Of a DNA stretch of 64,000 nt, positions 37,675 to 46,091 are shown piece by piece. The notes below the pieces were generated by a model. That model did no database searches. It worked only from the letters and a program-made list of their open reading frames with translations, and was not told where the DNA came from. Source of the DNA: Promethearchaeota archaeon (GTDB lineage Archaea > Asgardarchaeota > Lokiarchaeia > Sigyniarchaeales > SOKP01); NCBI GenBank assembly GCA_019058245.1, contig JAHPZJ010000013.1, positions 71,166 through 135,165 on the forward strand, in the 5' to 3' direction. Positions within the stretch are counted from its first letter, which is position 1, and every line of letters starts with the position of its first letter. The translations under genes and the position numbers were made by a program.

Positions 37675-38004
37675 TTATATCTTTTCAATTATTTCTTTCA
37701 AAATCTTTTCCCCGAAACTCCCAATCATGACCCCTTTATTCACAAATATTTCGCCGTTAATCTCAATGTTTTTATTTAAAAGTTTACCATTCTTAAAGAA
37801 TAATAATGCTGGTACTGCATTTATATTAAATTCACGAACCAAATTGATATTTTCATCAATATCAATTTCTATAAACTTAATAAATCCTTTATCCTTAAGT
37901 TTTTTTAAAACAGGGGCGAATAACTTACAAGAACTGCACCATTTAGAACAGATTACAATTATAAATATACCTTCATAAGAGCCATGGATTCCAAACTCTT
38001 TCAT
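37675..38004 (-). CDS. Thioredoxin-like protein
   Basis: A 109-residue thioredoxin fold with the redox motif WCSSCK and the cis-proline turn VPALLFF. No signal peptide or membrane segment is visible, so it is cytoplasmic. Family members reduce disulfides. The neighbourhood (iron-sulfur flavoprotein, NifX-like, ferredoxin) fits a role in thiol or cluster redox balance. The reductase partner is not encoded here; the nearest flavin enzyme is the iron-sulfur flavoprotein at 36516. Confidence 0.85.
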   Translation of the reverse strand: MKEFGIHGSYEGIFIIVICSKWCSSCKLFAPVLKKLKDKGFIKFIEIDIDENINLVREFNINAVPALLFFKNGKLLNKNIEINGEIFVNKGVMIGSFGEKILKEIIEKI

Positions 38005-38147
38005 ATAATCAAAATTGATATAAATCCCTCTTTATAAACTTCTCTAATATATATTTTCTTAAATTAAAGCGTGAATAATGACCAATACTTTCAATGATTT
38101 CCATAGTTCAATTCGAAGATTTTTTTTGATTAGTTTGCTCTTGAAGG

Positions 38148-38339
38148 TTAATCTTTCAATTTCGCAAAGCAATCTTTACAAAAAAAAATTCTCCGTATCT
38201 TAGAAGCATCCCAAACCATATGGCCTGATTTATGCTTTGTTTCGCAACCCCAACACATTTTATATAAATCAGTGTCAACAAAATATTCATCATCAGTATG
38301 AAAAATATCGTCTTTAATTAATTCTTTATAAGTTCTCAC
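38148..38339 (-). CDS. Small zinc-binding protein
   Basis: A 63-residue protein with CWGC (29-32) and CKDC (54-57) flanking the segment KHKSGHMVWDASKI. The four cysteines and nearby histidines should bind zinc or iron. It begins with GTG at 38339. A perfect TGAATAATTATTCA palindrome lies 32 bases upstream, placing it in the candidate metal-responsive regulon of this region. No family name can be given. Confidence 0.55.
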   Translation of the reverse strand: MRTYKELIKDDIFHTDDEYFVDTDLYKMCWGCETKHKSGHMVWDASKIRRIFFCKDCFAKLKD

Positions 38340-38369
38340 TTCTTTTTACATCTCCACTAAGTTATAGTT

Positions 38370-38385
38370 TTGAATAATTATTCAA
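38370..38385. promoter_or_regulatory. TGAATAATTATTCA operator box (perfect)
   Basis: The 16-bp palindrome TTGAATAATTATTCAA lies 31 bases upstream of the minus-strand zinc-protein gene at 38339. It is the first of a series of matching boxes at divergent promoters between 38.3 and 48.5 kb. A DtxR-type repressor (47526) or DUF134 protein (42159) is the suspected binder. Confidence 0.6.
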
Positions 38386-38431
38386 TATCAACAGATTGTT
38401 TAATAAAAACCAACATAGAATTTAAGTATTG

Positions 38432-38445
38432 TGAATAATCATTCA
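38432..38445. promoter_or_regulatory. Operator box variant
   Basis: TGAATAATCATTCA differs from the palindrome at one base. It lies between the divergent 38339 and 38585 genes. Confidence 0.5.
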
Positions 38446-38510
38446 AAACAGTCTATATCATAAAAGTCCCTTTCTTCCTGTACGAAATAAATAATTACAT
38501 TTAAGTTTTA

Positions 38511-38524
38511 GGAATAATTATTCA
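38511..38524. promoter_or_regulatory. Operator box variant
   Basis: GGAATAATTATTCA matches the box at 13 of 14 positions and is 60 bases upstream of the NifX-like gene at 38585. Confidence 0.5.
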
Positions 38525-38584
38525 CAATCTAGATTTTATTTTTTAAAAATCAAATGAACAATATAAACAAGAAGTGTGAGAATT

Positions 38585-38962
38585 ATGAATAAAATTATTG
38601 GTATACCCTCTAATGGTGCTGAACTGTCAGATAATATATCACCACATTTTGGTCACTGTAATTATTTTCTCGGAATTGAAATTTCTAATTATGAAAAATA
38701 TAAAAAAGTCTTTTCTTTAGAGAATAATGGTCATTCAGGCTGTATGGAGCCTGTTATAAATATGAAACAACGAAATGTCTCAGAAATGATTCTAACTGGT
38801 ATCGGAATGCGTCCGTTTATGGGATTTCAACAAGTTAATATAAATTTATTTCAGGGTGTGAATACAACTATAGAAGAAAACATAAGATTATTTATTCAGG
38901 GAAAATTAAGACCAATGCGGAATTCTAGTTGTGCAACTGACTCTAGTCATACTCACACTTAA
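38585..38962 (+). CDS. NifX/NifB-C-like metal-cluster protein (1)
   Basis: A 125-residue member of the dinitrogenase iron-molybdenum cofactor biosynthesis fold. The opening MNKIIGIPSNGAELSDNIS and the HFGHC region are typical; the usual core GxxMR region is altered to GIGMRPF. The C-terminus ends in CATDSSHTHT, a metal-binding tail. ATG 38585 is preferred over GTG 38576, which falls in the ribosome site. Members carry metal clusters in nitrogenase-free archaea too, where they accompany Mrp and MinD-like ATPases. Two paralogues follow at 41521 and 44548. Confidence 0.82.
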   Translation: MNKIIGIPSNGAELSDNISPHFGHCNYFLGIEISNYEKYKKVFSLENNGHSGCMEPVINMKQRNVSEMILTGIGMRPFMGFQQVNINLFQGVNTTIEENIRLFIQGKLRPMRNSSCATDSSHTHT

Positions 38963-39023
38963 TTAAATAAAAATAAAATAAAATAGAATAAAAAAAAACT
39001 AAATATAAATTAGATGAGATATT

Positions 39024-39524
39024 ATGCCAAGCTTTAAAGAAACGTATGAAGCAATCAAGAATGATTGGAATGCTGGAGAGAAAAATTTCAATGTTAAGTG
39101 TGAAATGCTTAGTGAGGGAATGCAGTGTCAAGTAACAATGGGAGCAAAACCACATGTAATGATGATTGATGCTCCTGGTGGATTAGATGGAACTGATGAA
39201 GGACCCTCTCCTCTATTAGCAATATTGGGCTCTATTGGGGCTTGTATAATAGCAGTAACCAAATTCTGGGCAAAAATAATGGATATTAAACTTGAAGAAC
39301 TTGAAGTTTTTTCTCGAGGACATATTAATCTAGGTGCTATTTTTGGGATTGATGATTCAAAATTACCAGGCTACGATAAGCTTGAACCTGTTATTAGGAT
39401 TAAAGCAGATGCTCCAGAAGAAAAAATCAATGAATTAATGGATAAAGTATTAACTCATTGCCCAGTTATCACTAATTTTGGTGGAGCTTCTCCAATTAAT
39501 CCAAAAGTTCAAATTCGAAAATAA
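39024..39524 (+). CDS. OsmC-family protein
   Basis: A 166-residue OsmC/Ohr fold. The two family cysteines are GACIIAV (in the long helix) and THCPV, the pair that reduces organic peroxides in active members. The N-terminal strand region EGMQCQVTMG is present. A role in thiol-based peroxide removal or redox handling is probable, but the YhfA-like branch may be a persulfide or sulfur-transfer protein. It follows the NifX-like gene by 61 bases and precedes a ferredoxin. Confidence 0.82.
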   Translation: MPSFKETYEAIKNDWNAGEKNFNVKCEMLSEGMQCQVTMGAKPHVMMIDAPGGLDGTDEGPSPLLAILGSIGACIIAVTKFWAKIMDIKLEELEVFSRGHINLGAIFGIDDSKLPGYDKLEPVIRIKADAPEEKINELMDKVLTHCPVITNFGGASPINPKVQIRK

Positions 39525-39611
39525 GAATAATTTTATCCTTACTTTTTTTTTCTTTTATTATTTTATATAATATGTAATTTTTACAAATTATACTATTTGA
39601 TTAAAAAAACA

Positions 39612-40034
39612 ATGGAAAATGAAAAACTATTTCCGATAAGTATAAATCCAAATTTATGCGTCCTATGTCAAAGATGCTCCTATAGTTGCTCAAGTAAGGC
39701 AATATTCTTTAAGGAATCTAGGCGATATGTGGATTATGATAAATGTCAAGGATGCTTAAAATGTGTAGAGGTATGTGAACATGGTGCTATTGAGGTTATT
39801 TCGATTAAGGAAGGAAAATTAATAGGTTTTAATATTGATCAAGAAAGATGTAAGTTATGCGAAATCTGTCTTGAGAAGAATTTTTGCTTTCAAAATTTAT
39901 TTTTATTAAAAAAAACTAAAAAATCTGGGCATAAATGGATTGAATTTCAAGAAGGAAATTTCCAAAACTGCTTTAAATGTTTAAAGTGTTTTAAATCCTG
40001 CCCATTTAATGCTATTGTACCAAAAATTATTTGA
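39612..40034 (+). CDS. Multi-cluster ferredoxin-type protein
   Basis: A 140-residue iron-sulfur protein. Four-cysteine motifs are CVLCQRCSYSC, CQGCLKCVEVCE, CKLCEIC and CFKCLKCFKSCP, so up to four [4Fe-4S] clusters are possible, one with incomplete ligands. The start is taken at ATG 39612 (MENEKLFPISINPN). It sits between OsmC and a small zinc protein in a redox operon. It probably carries electrons or scaffolds clusters for the MinD-ferredoxin ATPases in this region. Confidence 0.82.
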   Translation: MENEKLFPISINPNLCVLCQRCSYSCSSKAIFFKESRRYVDYDKCQGCLKCVEVCEHGAIEVISIKEGKLIGFNIDQERCKLCEICLEKNFCFQNLFLLKKTKKSGHKWIEFQEGNFQNCFKCLKCFKSCPFNAIVPKII

Positions 40035-40075
40035 TTATAATTATATAATAAAAAAATCTAACAGAGGTAAATATA

Positions 40076-40264
40076 TTGAGTCGAAGAGGTGGAAGCAGGA
40101 GAGGACAGAGTGGCGGAAGAGGCCGAATGGGTGGTTCTAAAGCCGCTGGACCTAGTGGGAAATGCATTTGTCCAAATTGTAAAAAAACTGTTCCCCATCA
40201 AGTAGGTCTTCCCTGCTATAATCAAACTTGCCCAAAATGTGGGGCTAAAATGACTAGAGGCTGA
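40076..40264 (+). CDS. Small Gly/Arg-rich zinc-ribbon protein
   Basis: A 62-residue protein. Residues 1-27 are a basic, glycine-rich tract (MSRRGGSRRGQSGGRGRMGG). Residues 28-62 hold two zinc cysteine pairs, CICPNC and CPKCG, with CYNQTC between them, a pattern seen in small archaeal proteins beside NifX and Mrp genes. TTG 40076 follows GAGGTAAA at a fitting distance. Its basic tail could bind nucleic acid or protein partners. Co-transcription with the ferredoxin 42 bases upstream is likely. Confidence 0.7.
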   Translation: MSRRGGSRRGQSGGRGRMGGSKAAGPSGKCICPNCKKTVPHQVGLPCYNQTCPKCGAKMTRG

Positions 40265-40279
40265 TATTAAAACATTGCT

Positions 40280-41020
40280 TTAGTTTTTATTTAATAAATT
40301 ATTAATTCTTTTCAATACAATAGAGGCTTTACCCTTTAAAAAAATATCAGCGATGGTATTTGTATAATTTGATTCACTGATGTTTATTTCAATAAATTTT
40401 GCTCTGTTTTTTGCTATGAAAGGAATAGCAGACGCAGGCATTATTTCTCCAGTTGTTCCAATTAATATATACAGATCCGCCAAAGATGTCTCTTCAACTG
40501 ATTTTTCATAAATATCTAGGGGGATTGGTTCTCCAAAAAAAACAAAATCTGGTTTTAATAAACCATGGCATTCTGGACAATGAGGAGGGGATTGTTTGAT
40601 AAACTCACTACTATTATAGTTATGATGACAATTTATGCAAGTTAATGTTCTAGAAGTACCATGAAATTCAATTACATTTCTATTTCCTGCTTTTTGATGT
40701 AAATTATCAATATTTTGAGTTATTATTGACTTGATATATCCCTTCTTCTCCATTTCTGCTAGAATATAATGGGCATCATTAGGAATTGCTTGTCCAAAAA
40801 AATCATAAAAAATTTCTTTAATTAATTCCCAAGATTTTTTTGGGTTTGTCAAAAAATAACTCGTTTCTAAAAAAATAGGATTGTATTTACTCCATAATCC
40901 ATTTTCACCTCGAAATGGTGGAATACCGCTTTCCACTGAAATCCCCGCTCCAGTAAAGACCACTGAATGCTTTGCTTCTGAAATCCACTTACTTGCTAAA
41001 AGATATAATTCTTTATCCAT
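40280..41020 (-). CDS. cobB: Sir2-type NAD-dependent protein deacylase
   Basis: A 246-residue sirtuin. NAD-binding motifs are GAGISVESGIPPFRG and TQNIDNLHQKAG; the catalytic histidine is in EFHGTSR. The zinc ribbon is CINC and CPEC. The YxxR pair of class III (desuccinylase) sirtuins is not obvious (KPDFVFFGE is typical of class U/III). It removes acyl groups from lysines using NAD+. It is convergent with the small zinc-ribbon gene and apparently monocistronic. Confidence 0.93.
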   Translation of the reverse strand: MDKELYLLASKWISEAKHSVVFTGAGISVESGIPPFRGENGLWSKYNPIFLETSYFLTNPKKSWELIKEIFYDFFGQAIPNDAHYILAEMEKKGYIKSIITQNIDNLHQKAGNRNVIEFHGTSRTLTCINCHHNYNSSEFIKQSPPHCPECHGLLKPDFVFFGEPIPLDIYEKSVEETSLADLYILIGTTGEIMPASAIPFIAKNRAKFIEINISESNYTNTIADIFLKGKASIVLKRINNLLNKN

Positions 41021-41224
41021 TTATTACTCTCATTCGATAAAAAAATTAATTTTGATAAAAATGAAACTCTACTTATGTATAAAGTATTATTACTAAAAAG
41101 CAGTTAACTTTAATAGTCAGAATAGAGGGAAAAATATATTAGGGAAAGTATTTAATGAAATTATTATTGTTTATATTATACTTATAATTTGATTTAGCTG
41201 AGGAGCACAGGAATATAACTAAAA

Positions 41225-41434
41225 TTGAAGAACGAAAATAGAACATGTAAATGGTATCCTGTTTGCCCAATTAAGTATTTTGTCGATCATGGAAAACTTG
41301 ATAGAAAATGGGTTGAAAATTATTGTTCAATTGGGAATAAAGAGTGTATAAGATATAAGCTAGAAGAAAGTGGAAAATTTCATCCTGATAATATGCTACC
41401 AAATGGTGAAATAAAGAAAGAACTTCATTATTGA
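41225..41434 (+). CDS. Small cysteine-containing conserved protein
   Basis: A 69-residue protein with CKWYPVCPIKYF, then ENYCSIGNKECIRY, then a C-terminal HPDNMLPNGEI. The cysteine spacing suggests a metal or iron-sulfur site. Similar small proteins occur next to NifX and Mrp genes in archaea (memory, no search). The start is TTG 41225; a TAA in frame lies nine bases upstream, so there is no longer version. Function unknown. Confidence 0.65.
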   Translation: MKNENRTCKWYPVCPIKYFVDHGKLDRKWVENYCSIGNKECIRYKLEESGKFHPDNMLPNGEIKKELHY

Positions 41435-41520
41435 TAGAAACTCTAACTTAAAGATAATTTTTAAAACAAAAAGGAATTAAATACTAATTTATCTTTTCAA
41501 GTATCTAAGTTACCTTATTT

Positions 41521-41934
41521 TTATCCATGAAAATGATGGTGCTCGTGCTCATGATCGTCATCAGCTTCAGTATGGATTTTATCAACTCCATATCCCTTTC
41601 CACCTCCGGGAGCACATAAACTTTCTCCTCCCTTTAGAGTTCCGTCCAGTATTTGTTGAATGACATCATCAATTCTCCCTGTAACTCCTACAATAACATC
41701 AATTCCATATTCATTAAAAAATGCTTCGGCCCTTCGTCCCATACCTCCCGCAATCAAGCAATTTGCTCCTTGTTGATTTACAAATTGTGGTATACTTCCT
41801 ACTGTATGACCTGGATTTGGAAGTATTTTTTTCTCTACTACTTTACTATCTTCAATAGTAATAAAAGTAAATTCTGGTGCTCGACCAAAATGGGCACAAA
41901 CATTTCCTGAATCTGTACTAATAGCGATTTTCAT
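41521..41934 (-). CDS. NifX/NifB-C-like metal-cluster protein (2) with His-rich tail
   Basis: A 137-residue cofactor-biosynthesis fold protein. It begins MKIAISTDSGNVCAHFGRAP and contains CLIAGGMGRRAEAFF, the family core. Unlike paralogue 1 it ends in a histidine-rich tail (DDDHEHEHHHFHG) that should bind nickel, zinc or cobalt. A perfect operator box is 42 bases upstream of its start. It is divergent from the DUF134 gene. A storage or delivery role for nickel or iron clusters is plausible, given the [NiFe] hydrogenase in the window. Confidence 0.85.
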   Translation of the reverse strand: MKIAISTDSGNVCAHFGRAPEFTFITIEDSKVVEKKILPNPGHTVGSIPQFVNQQGANCLIAGGMGRRAEAFFNEYGIDVIVGVTGRIDDVIQQILDGTLKGGESLCAPGGGKGYGVDKIHTEADDDHEHEHHHFHG

Positions 41935-41974
41935 TTTTTTTCATTTTAATTTTAAAATTTTATAATTATTAATA

Positions 41975-41990
41975 ATGAATAATTATTCAT
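41975..41990. promoter_or_regulatory. TGAATAATTATTCA operator box (perfect)
   Basis: ATGAATAATTATTCAT (16 bp, self-complementary) lies 41 bases upstream of the NifX-like gene at 41934 and in the divergent space to the DUF134 gene. A weaker copy, TGAATAATTAATAA, is at 42068-42081. Confidence 0.62.
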
Positions 41991-42158
41991 AATATAAAAA
42001 TTCTTTCTCTTTAAATAATAAGATATGAGGAGTTATAATGTCTTTTAGAAGAATGTTTTAATAATTTTGAATAATTAATAATAAAAACTTGAATTAATAA
42101 TTTTATATAGGGAATAAAATAGTAACAATAGTTCAAATTATCTTTTTGGTGATTTGGT

Positions 42159-42578
42159 ATAGGAAGAAGAAGACATCGAAGATGGGTTAATCAGCCACCT
42201 GAGAATTTTTATTTTATCAAGGATTCAACATTAACGGAAGAATCAATAACTCTAACTGTTGCTGAATTTGAAGCAATGAGATTAAAGCATTATTTAGATA
42301 TGAATCAAAAAGCAGCAGCTGAAAGAATGGGTATCAGTCAACCTACATTCTCAAGAATTCTTGAGAGTGCTCATAAAAAAAATACTCTCGCAATAATCGA
42401 GGGGAAAGATATTAAAGTTTATGGAGGGAATTTTGATTATAAATTAAGTTTTAAAGGTTATGGGTGTTTAAATTGTAATCATGAATGGGAAGATTCTAAT
42501 GCCTCCAAGGAGCGAAAAGTTAATTGTGTAAAATGTGATTCTAATAATGTATATTACTTTGAAAGAGCATTGATTTAG
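42159..42578 (+). CDS. DUF134 helix-turn-helix protein with AUA start
   Basis: A 139-residue regulator of the DUF134 family. The basic opening (GRRRHRRWVNQPPENFYF) is followed by VAEFEAMRLKHYLDMNQKAA and the HTH helix AERMGISQPTFSRIL. A C-terminal zinc ribbon has CLNC and CVKC. The family starts MGRPRxxR; here ATA 42159 sits exactly six bases after GGTGA (42148-42152), giving MGRRRHRRW. The first ATG (42276) would lose that region and about half of the HTH module. The family usually regulates neighbouring NifX-type genes, so it is a candidate binder of the TGAATAATTATTCA boxes. Confidence 0.82.
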   Translation: MGRRRHRRWVNQPPENFYFIKDSTLTEESITLTVAEFEAMRLKHYLDMNQKAAAERMGISQPTFSRILESAHKKNTLAIIEGKDIKVYGGNFDYKLSFKGYGCLNCNHEWEDSNASKERKVNCVKCDSNNVYYFERALI

Positions 42579-42630
42579 AATCTAATTTTGTTAAACCTTT
42601 CTCAAAACTAATATTAATTTTTAAGGAAGA

Positions 42631-43551
42631 TTATTCCCATAGTATTTTTTTTAGATTTTCAAAAATCTTTTTAATAACTATGCTTGCTTTAGAATCAGGA
42701 GCAAATTCGACCACAGATTCAGCATAAGACATCGCTTGTGGTATTGATAAATCAAAGGGAATTTCTCCTAATTTTATATATCCTGTATCAGAGATAAATT
42801 TTTGAAATTCTTCTGTGAAAGGACTCTTTAAATCAGATTTGTTTATAATCAAACCAAATGGAATTCCAAAATGTTGAATAACTTCTATTACACGTATTAA
42901 GTCGTGTAAACCTGAAGGTGTAGGTTCAGAAATCGTTATAACATAGTCTAAATTTGAAATAGTTGCAATTACAGGACAACCTATTCCTGGGGGCCCATCA
43001 ATTAAAATTAAATTACTATTATCAATATCTTTTGAATTGTTTACATATTCTTTAACATCTGATACTAATTTTCCGGAAGATGTACTTCCTAATCGAGTTT
43101 TACCATAAATTAGAGGAAATCCAATTTTACTTTTGTATGAAATAATTTCTCCACTTTTTACAGTATTGATTTCAAAAGCATGTTCTGGACATAAAACTCT
43201 ACATGCTCCACATCCTTCACATTTTAAAAAATCAATTATTGGAATTGAATTTTGGTTATCCCAATTTAAAGCATTAAATTCACAGAAGTGATCGTCAATG
43301 CATTTTTTACAATTCACGCATTGATCTTCGATAAATTTAGCTTTTCTTGTAGCAAAAGTGTCTTCCTTTTTTATTTTTGCTTCATCTAGAGCAGGAAGGA
43401 TAATAGCTAAATTTGGAGCATCAACATCACAATCCATAACAATAACTTGGGTTTTTATATCCTTTTGTGCCAAACTCGCTAATGAAGCCGTTAGTGAAGT
43501 TTTACCTACTCCTCCTTTCCCTGATACTATACCTACTATCTTTCGTTCCAT
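42631..43551 (-). CDS. MinD-type ATPase with inserted ferredoxin (1)
   Basis: A 306-residue P-loop ATPase. The deviant Walker A is GKGGVGKTS. Two ferredoxin motifs (CVNCKKCIDDHFC and CEGCGACRVLCP) are inserted between the Walker A strand and the switch region. The later motif is LILIDGPPGIGCPV. Such proteins sit beside NifX-like genes and Mrp in archaea and are thought to assemble or insert metal clusters. It is 21 bases from its paralogue (43573-44499), encoded in tandem and co-oriented. Confidence 0.9.
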   Translation of the reverse strand: MERKIVGIVSGKGGVGKTSLTASLASLAQKDIKTQVIVMDCDVDAPNLAIILPALDEAKIKKEDTFATRKAKFIEDQCVNCKKCIDDHFCEFNALNWDNQNSIPIIDFLKCEGCGACRVLCPEHAFEINTVKSGEIISYKSKIGFPLIYGKTRLGSTSSGKLVSDVKEYVNNSKDIDNSNLILIDGPPGIGCPVIATISNLDYVITISEPTPSGLHDLIRVIEVIQHFGIPFGLIINKSDLKSPFTEEFQKFISDTGYIKLGEIPFDLSIPQAMSYAESVVEFAPDSKASIVIKKIFENLKKILWE

Positions 43552-43572
43552 TTATCATTCACTTCTTCTAAA

Positions 43573-44499
43573 TTATTGTTTTATTGTTTTTAACCATTTT
43601 TTCAAATTTTCATAAATTTGAGTAAAACCAATATAACCCGCGCCTTCTCTATTAAATCCGCTGTTTTTTTCCATAATTGGAGTTCCTTGACAATATGATT
43701 CTACGATATCGGAATCTAAAGGAATATCACCCAAAATCTCAATGTTTTCATGCTCTAATTCATTTAAGAATTGTTCTCTAAATCCTAATAATGAAGATCT
43801 ATTTACAATTACACGAGTTTCTTTACCTAATAATTTAATCAATTCCATTATTCTGATTAGATCTAATTTACCAAATTTTGTTGGTTCTGTTATAGGAATT
43901 ACAATATCAGCATCAGCAATTAAAAGTTCAACATCACAATGAGCCCCTGGAGCAGTATCTAAAATAATAATATCAAATTTGCTAGGCTCTTTCTCAATAA
44001 TAGTTTTAAGTTTTTCAAGAAGAGCCTCAACTATCGCAGCTGAACGAGCTTCTGAGGGTTTTAACTCACCTAATAAAAGGGAGAGTCCATTAACAGTAGT
44101 AGAATAAATCCATCCCATCGTTTTTGAATCTGCTTCAATTGCATTTTCAGGACAAATTTTATAACATAATTGACATCCTGAACATAGTGTTAACATTGGA
44201 ATTGGAAATGTATCCTTAACATGTAAAAGAGCATTTGATAAACAATTTTGAGAACATAGTCCACATTTAGAACATTTTTTTTCAATAATTTTAGGTTTGA
44301 AAAATGGAACTTCTTTTTTGTTTTCAAGTTTTCCATTTAATAATAAATACGTATTAGGGTTCTCTACATCACCATCTATAAGTAGAACTTTATTTCCTTC
44401 ATTTTTGAACATAACAGCAAGATTTACAGCACATAATGTTTTTCCTGTTCCTCCTTTACCCCCAGTAATACAAATTACGTTAGGTTTTATATGGTTCAT
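43573..44499 (-). CDS. MinD-type ATPase with inserted ferredoxin (2)
   Basis: A 308-residue paralogue of the preceding ATPase. Walker A is GGKGGTGKTL. Ferredoxin motifs are CSKCGLCSQNC and CSGCQLCYKICP. The switch region is IILDTAPGAHCDVE. I placed the start at ATG 44499 (MNHIKPNVICITGG); the longer frame upstream overlaps leader. With its tandem partner it could form a heterodimer. It lies between the first ATPase and NifX-like protein 3 in one minus-strand unit. Confidence 0.9.
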   Translation of the reverse strand: MNHIKPNVICITGGKGGTGKTLCAVNLAVMFKNEGNKVLLIDGDVENPNTYLLLNGKLENKKEVPFFKPKIIEKKCSKCGLCSQNCLSNALLHVKDTFPIPMLTLCSGCQLCYKICPENAIEADSKTMGWIYSTTVNGLSLLLGELKPSEARSAAIVEALLEKLKTIIEKEPSKFDIIILDTAPGAHCDVELLIADADIVIPITEPTKFGKLDLIRIMELIKLLGKETRVIVNRSSLLGFREQFLNELEHENIEILGDIPLDSDIVESYCQGTPIMEKNSGFNREGAGYIGFTQIYENLKKWLKTIKQ

Positions 44500-44547
44500 T
44501 AGACCTGTTTTTCTCTCAATTAACTGATATCTCACTTTTGGTTGATT

Positions 44548-44991
44548 CTATCTTCCCATTCCACGACCACCACCCATACCTCGACCGCCCCCCATTCCTC
44601 GGCCACCTCCCATTCCATAATGGGATGCAACATTTGAATTGGTGATTTTCTGTAATTTTCCTTCTAAATAGAGATTTATAACATCTTTTATTGTCATAGT
44701 TTCATTTGGAGCTTGAACGAGCTCTAAATTTAAAGCATTCAGTCCATTAGCAGCATTTGGTCCTAAAAATCCAACTATTACAATATTAGCACCATTATTT
44801 CCTATAATTTGAGCTGCTTGTACTCCCGCACCCCCCATCGCATTCGCAGCAGGATTAGGAACTGTTTTTACAGCTTTGATATCATTATTTTCAACTTCGA
44901 CAAATGTGAAACTTGCACATCTTCCAAAACGAGGACTTATCTGATCATTTAAACCTCCATTACCCATTGAAGGTACTGCAATAATACTCAT
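44548..44991 (-). CDS. NifX/NifB-C-like metal-cluster protein (3) with GMGGGR repeats
   Basis: A 147-residue cofactor-fold protein beginning MSIIAVPSMGNGGLNDQIS with RFGRCASF and the core NIVIVGFLGPNAANGL. The C-terminal 25 residues repeat GMGGGR three times and end GMGR. An operator box lies about 50 bases upstream. It heads the minus-strand unit with the two MinD-ferredoxin ATPases. The glycine-methionine-arginine tail may bind metal or protein; its function is not known. Confidence 0.87.
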   Translation of the reverse strand: MSIIAVPSMGNGGLNDQISPRFGRCASFTFVEVENNDIKAVKTVPNPAANAMGGAGVQAAQIIGNNGANIVIVGFLGPNAANGLNALNLELVQAPNETMTIKDVINLYLEGKLQKITNSNVASHYGMGGGRGMGGGRGMGGGRGMGR

Positions 44992-45040
44992 TTTTTTCTT
45001 TACCTTTTTAAATATAATTTTTAATAATAAGTTTTTAATT

Positions 45041-45060
45041 TAATGAATAATTATTCATTA
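45041..45060. promoter_or_regulatory. Extended operator box, 20-bp perfect palindrome
   Basis: TAATGAATAATTATTCATTA is self-complementary over 20 bp, the best copy of the box. It lies between the NifX-3/MinD unit (minus, starts 44991) and the Mrp gene (plus, starts 45133), so one site could control both. Confidence 0.68.
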
Positions 45061-45132
45061 TTAGTTAATACAAAATTTGAAAATATATAAATTTAACCAT
45101 TAAATTTGATTACAATTAAGAGGTGTAAGATT

Positions 45133-46005
45133 ATTCAAGATAAAGAAATCCCAGATATCGATTTGAAGAAGACAGTTGAACAAGGAAAGAAAGAAAAAAT
45201 GGATCAATTAACAGAAAATATAAAGGAAAATATGAGCAAAATTAAACATAAAATTGTAGTTATATCTGGTAAAGGTGGTGTGGGAAAAACTACTGTAGCA
45301 GTAAATCTTGCTATGAGTTTAGTTAGTTTTGGATTGAGAGTTGGAATTTTAGATGTGGATATTACAGGACCAAATATATTGAAAATGTTGGGTATTGACC
45401 CAAATCTTAAACCAAGGATTGATCCTGAGAAGAAAAGATTTTATCCCGTTAATGGACCTTTAAATCTTAAAACAATGAGTATGGCATTTCTCATTGAAAG
45501 TTCTGACTCACCTGTTATCTGGAGGGGTCCAATGAAAATGAGTGCCGTGAGACAATTTCTGGGGGAAGCAATTTGGGGAGAATTAGATTATTTAATTTGT
45601 GATTTGCCACCAGGAACTTCTGATGAAACACTGGATATTTTACAACTTATTCCAGATGAGAATGTTGTTGTAGTTTCTACTCCTCAAGAAGTAGCATTAA
45701 TGGATGCTAGAAAAACTATAAGAATGGCTCAGATTATGGAACGTAAAGTTTTAGGTATAATTGAGAACATGTCTGGTTTTAATTGTCCTCATTGTGGGGA
45801 ATATATTGATTTATATCCTCCAGGAGGAGTAACAAAAGCAGCTGAAGATTTTAATGTTAAATTATTAGGCAAAATTCCTTTCGAAATTGAAGTAAGTCAG
45901 CAAGGAGATCTAGGAATGCCTTTCACATTAAAATATCCAGATAGTGCATCCACAAAAGCTTTTAAAGAAACAGTTAAGACCATTCGAGAAATATTAGAAA
46001 AATAA
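45133..46005 (+). CDS. Mrp/NBP35-family iron-sulfur carrier ATPase
   Basis: A 290-residue P-loop protein that carries [4Fe-4S] clusters to apo-proteins. Walker A is GKGGVGKTTVA and the switch is DLPPGTSDE. The C-terminal CPHC motif (NCPHCGEYIDLYPPGG) bridges the cluster in the dimer. A TTG exists at 45106, but translation from it only reads the ribosome site. GGTGT (45122-45126) lies six bases before ATT 45133, in frame, so an AUU start is likely. An operator box is upstream. It is followed by an IscU-like scaffold. Confidence 0.9.
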   Translation: MQDKEIPDIDLKKTVEQGKKEKMDQLTENIKENMSKIKHKIVVISGKGGVGKTTVAVNLAMSLVSFGLRVGILDVDITGPNILKMLGIDPNLKPRIDPEKKRFYPVNGPLNLKTMSMAFLIESSDSPVIWRGPMKMSAVRQFLGEAIWGELDYLICDLPPGTSDETLDILQLIPDENVVVVSTPQEVALMDARKTIRMAQIMERKVLGIIENMSGFNCPHCGEYIDLYPPGGVTKAAEDFNVKLLGKIPFEIEVSQQGDLGMPFTLKYPDSASTKAFKETVKTIREILEK

Positions 46006-46091
46006 AGAAATAATTTTTTTAAATTTTATAAATTATAAAATTTAAAATAATTTGTTGTATAATAAAAGCAACTTGAATTTGGAATTATAAA

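Noticed and set aside
44548..44625. A DNA-level tandem repeat in the NifX-3 tail.
   Set aside because: It is short and explained by the GMGGGR protein repeat; no independent repeat function is evident.
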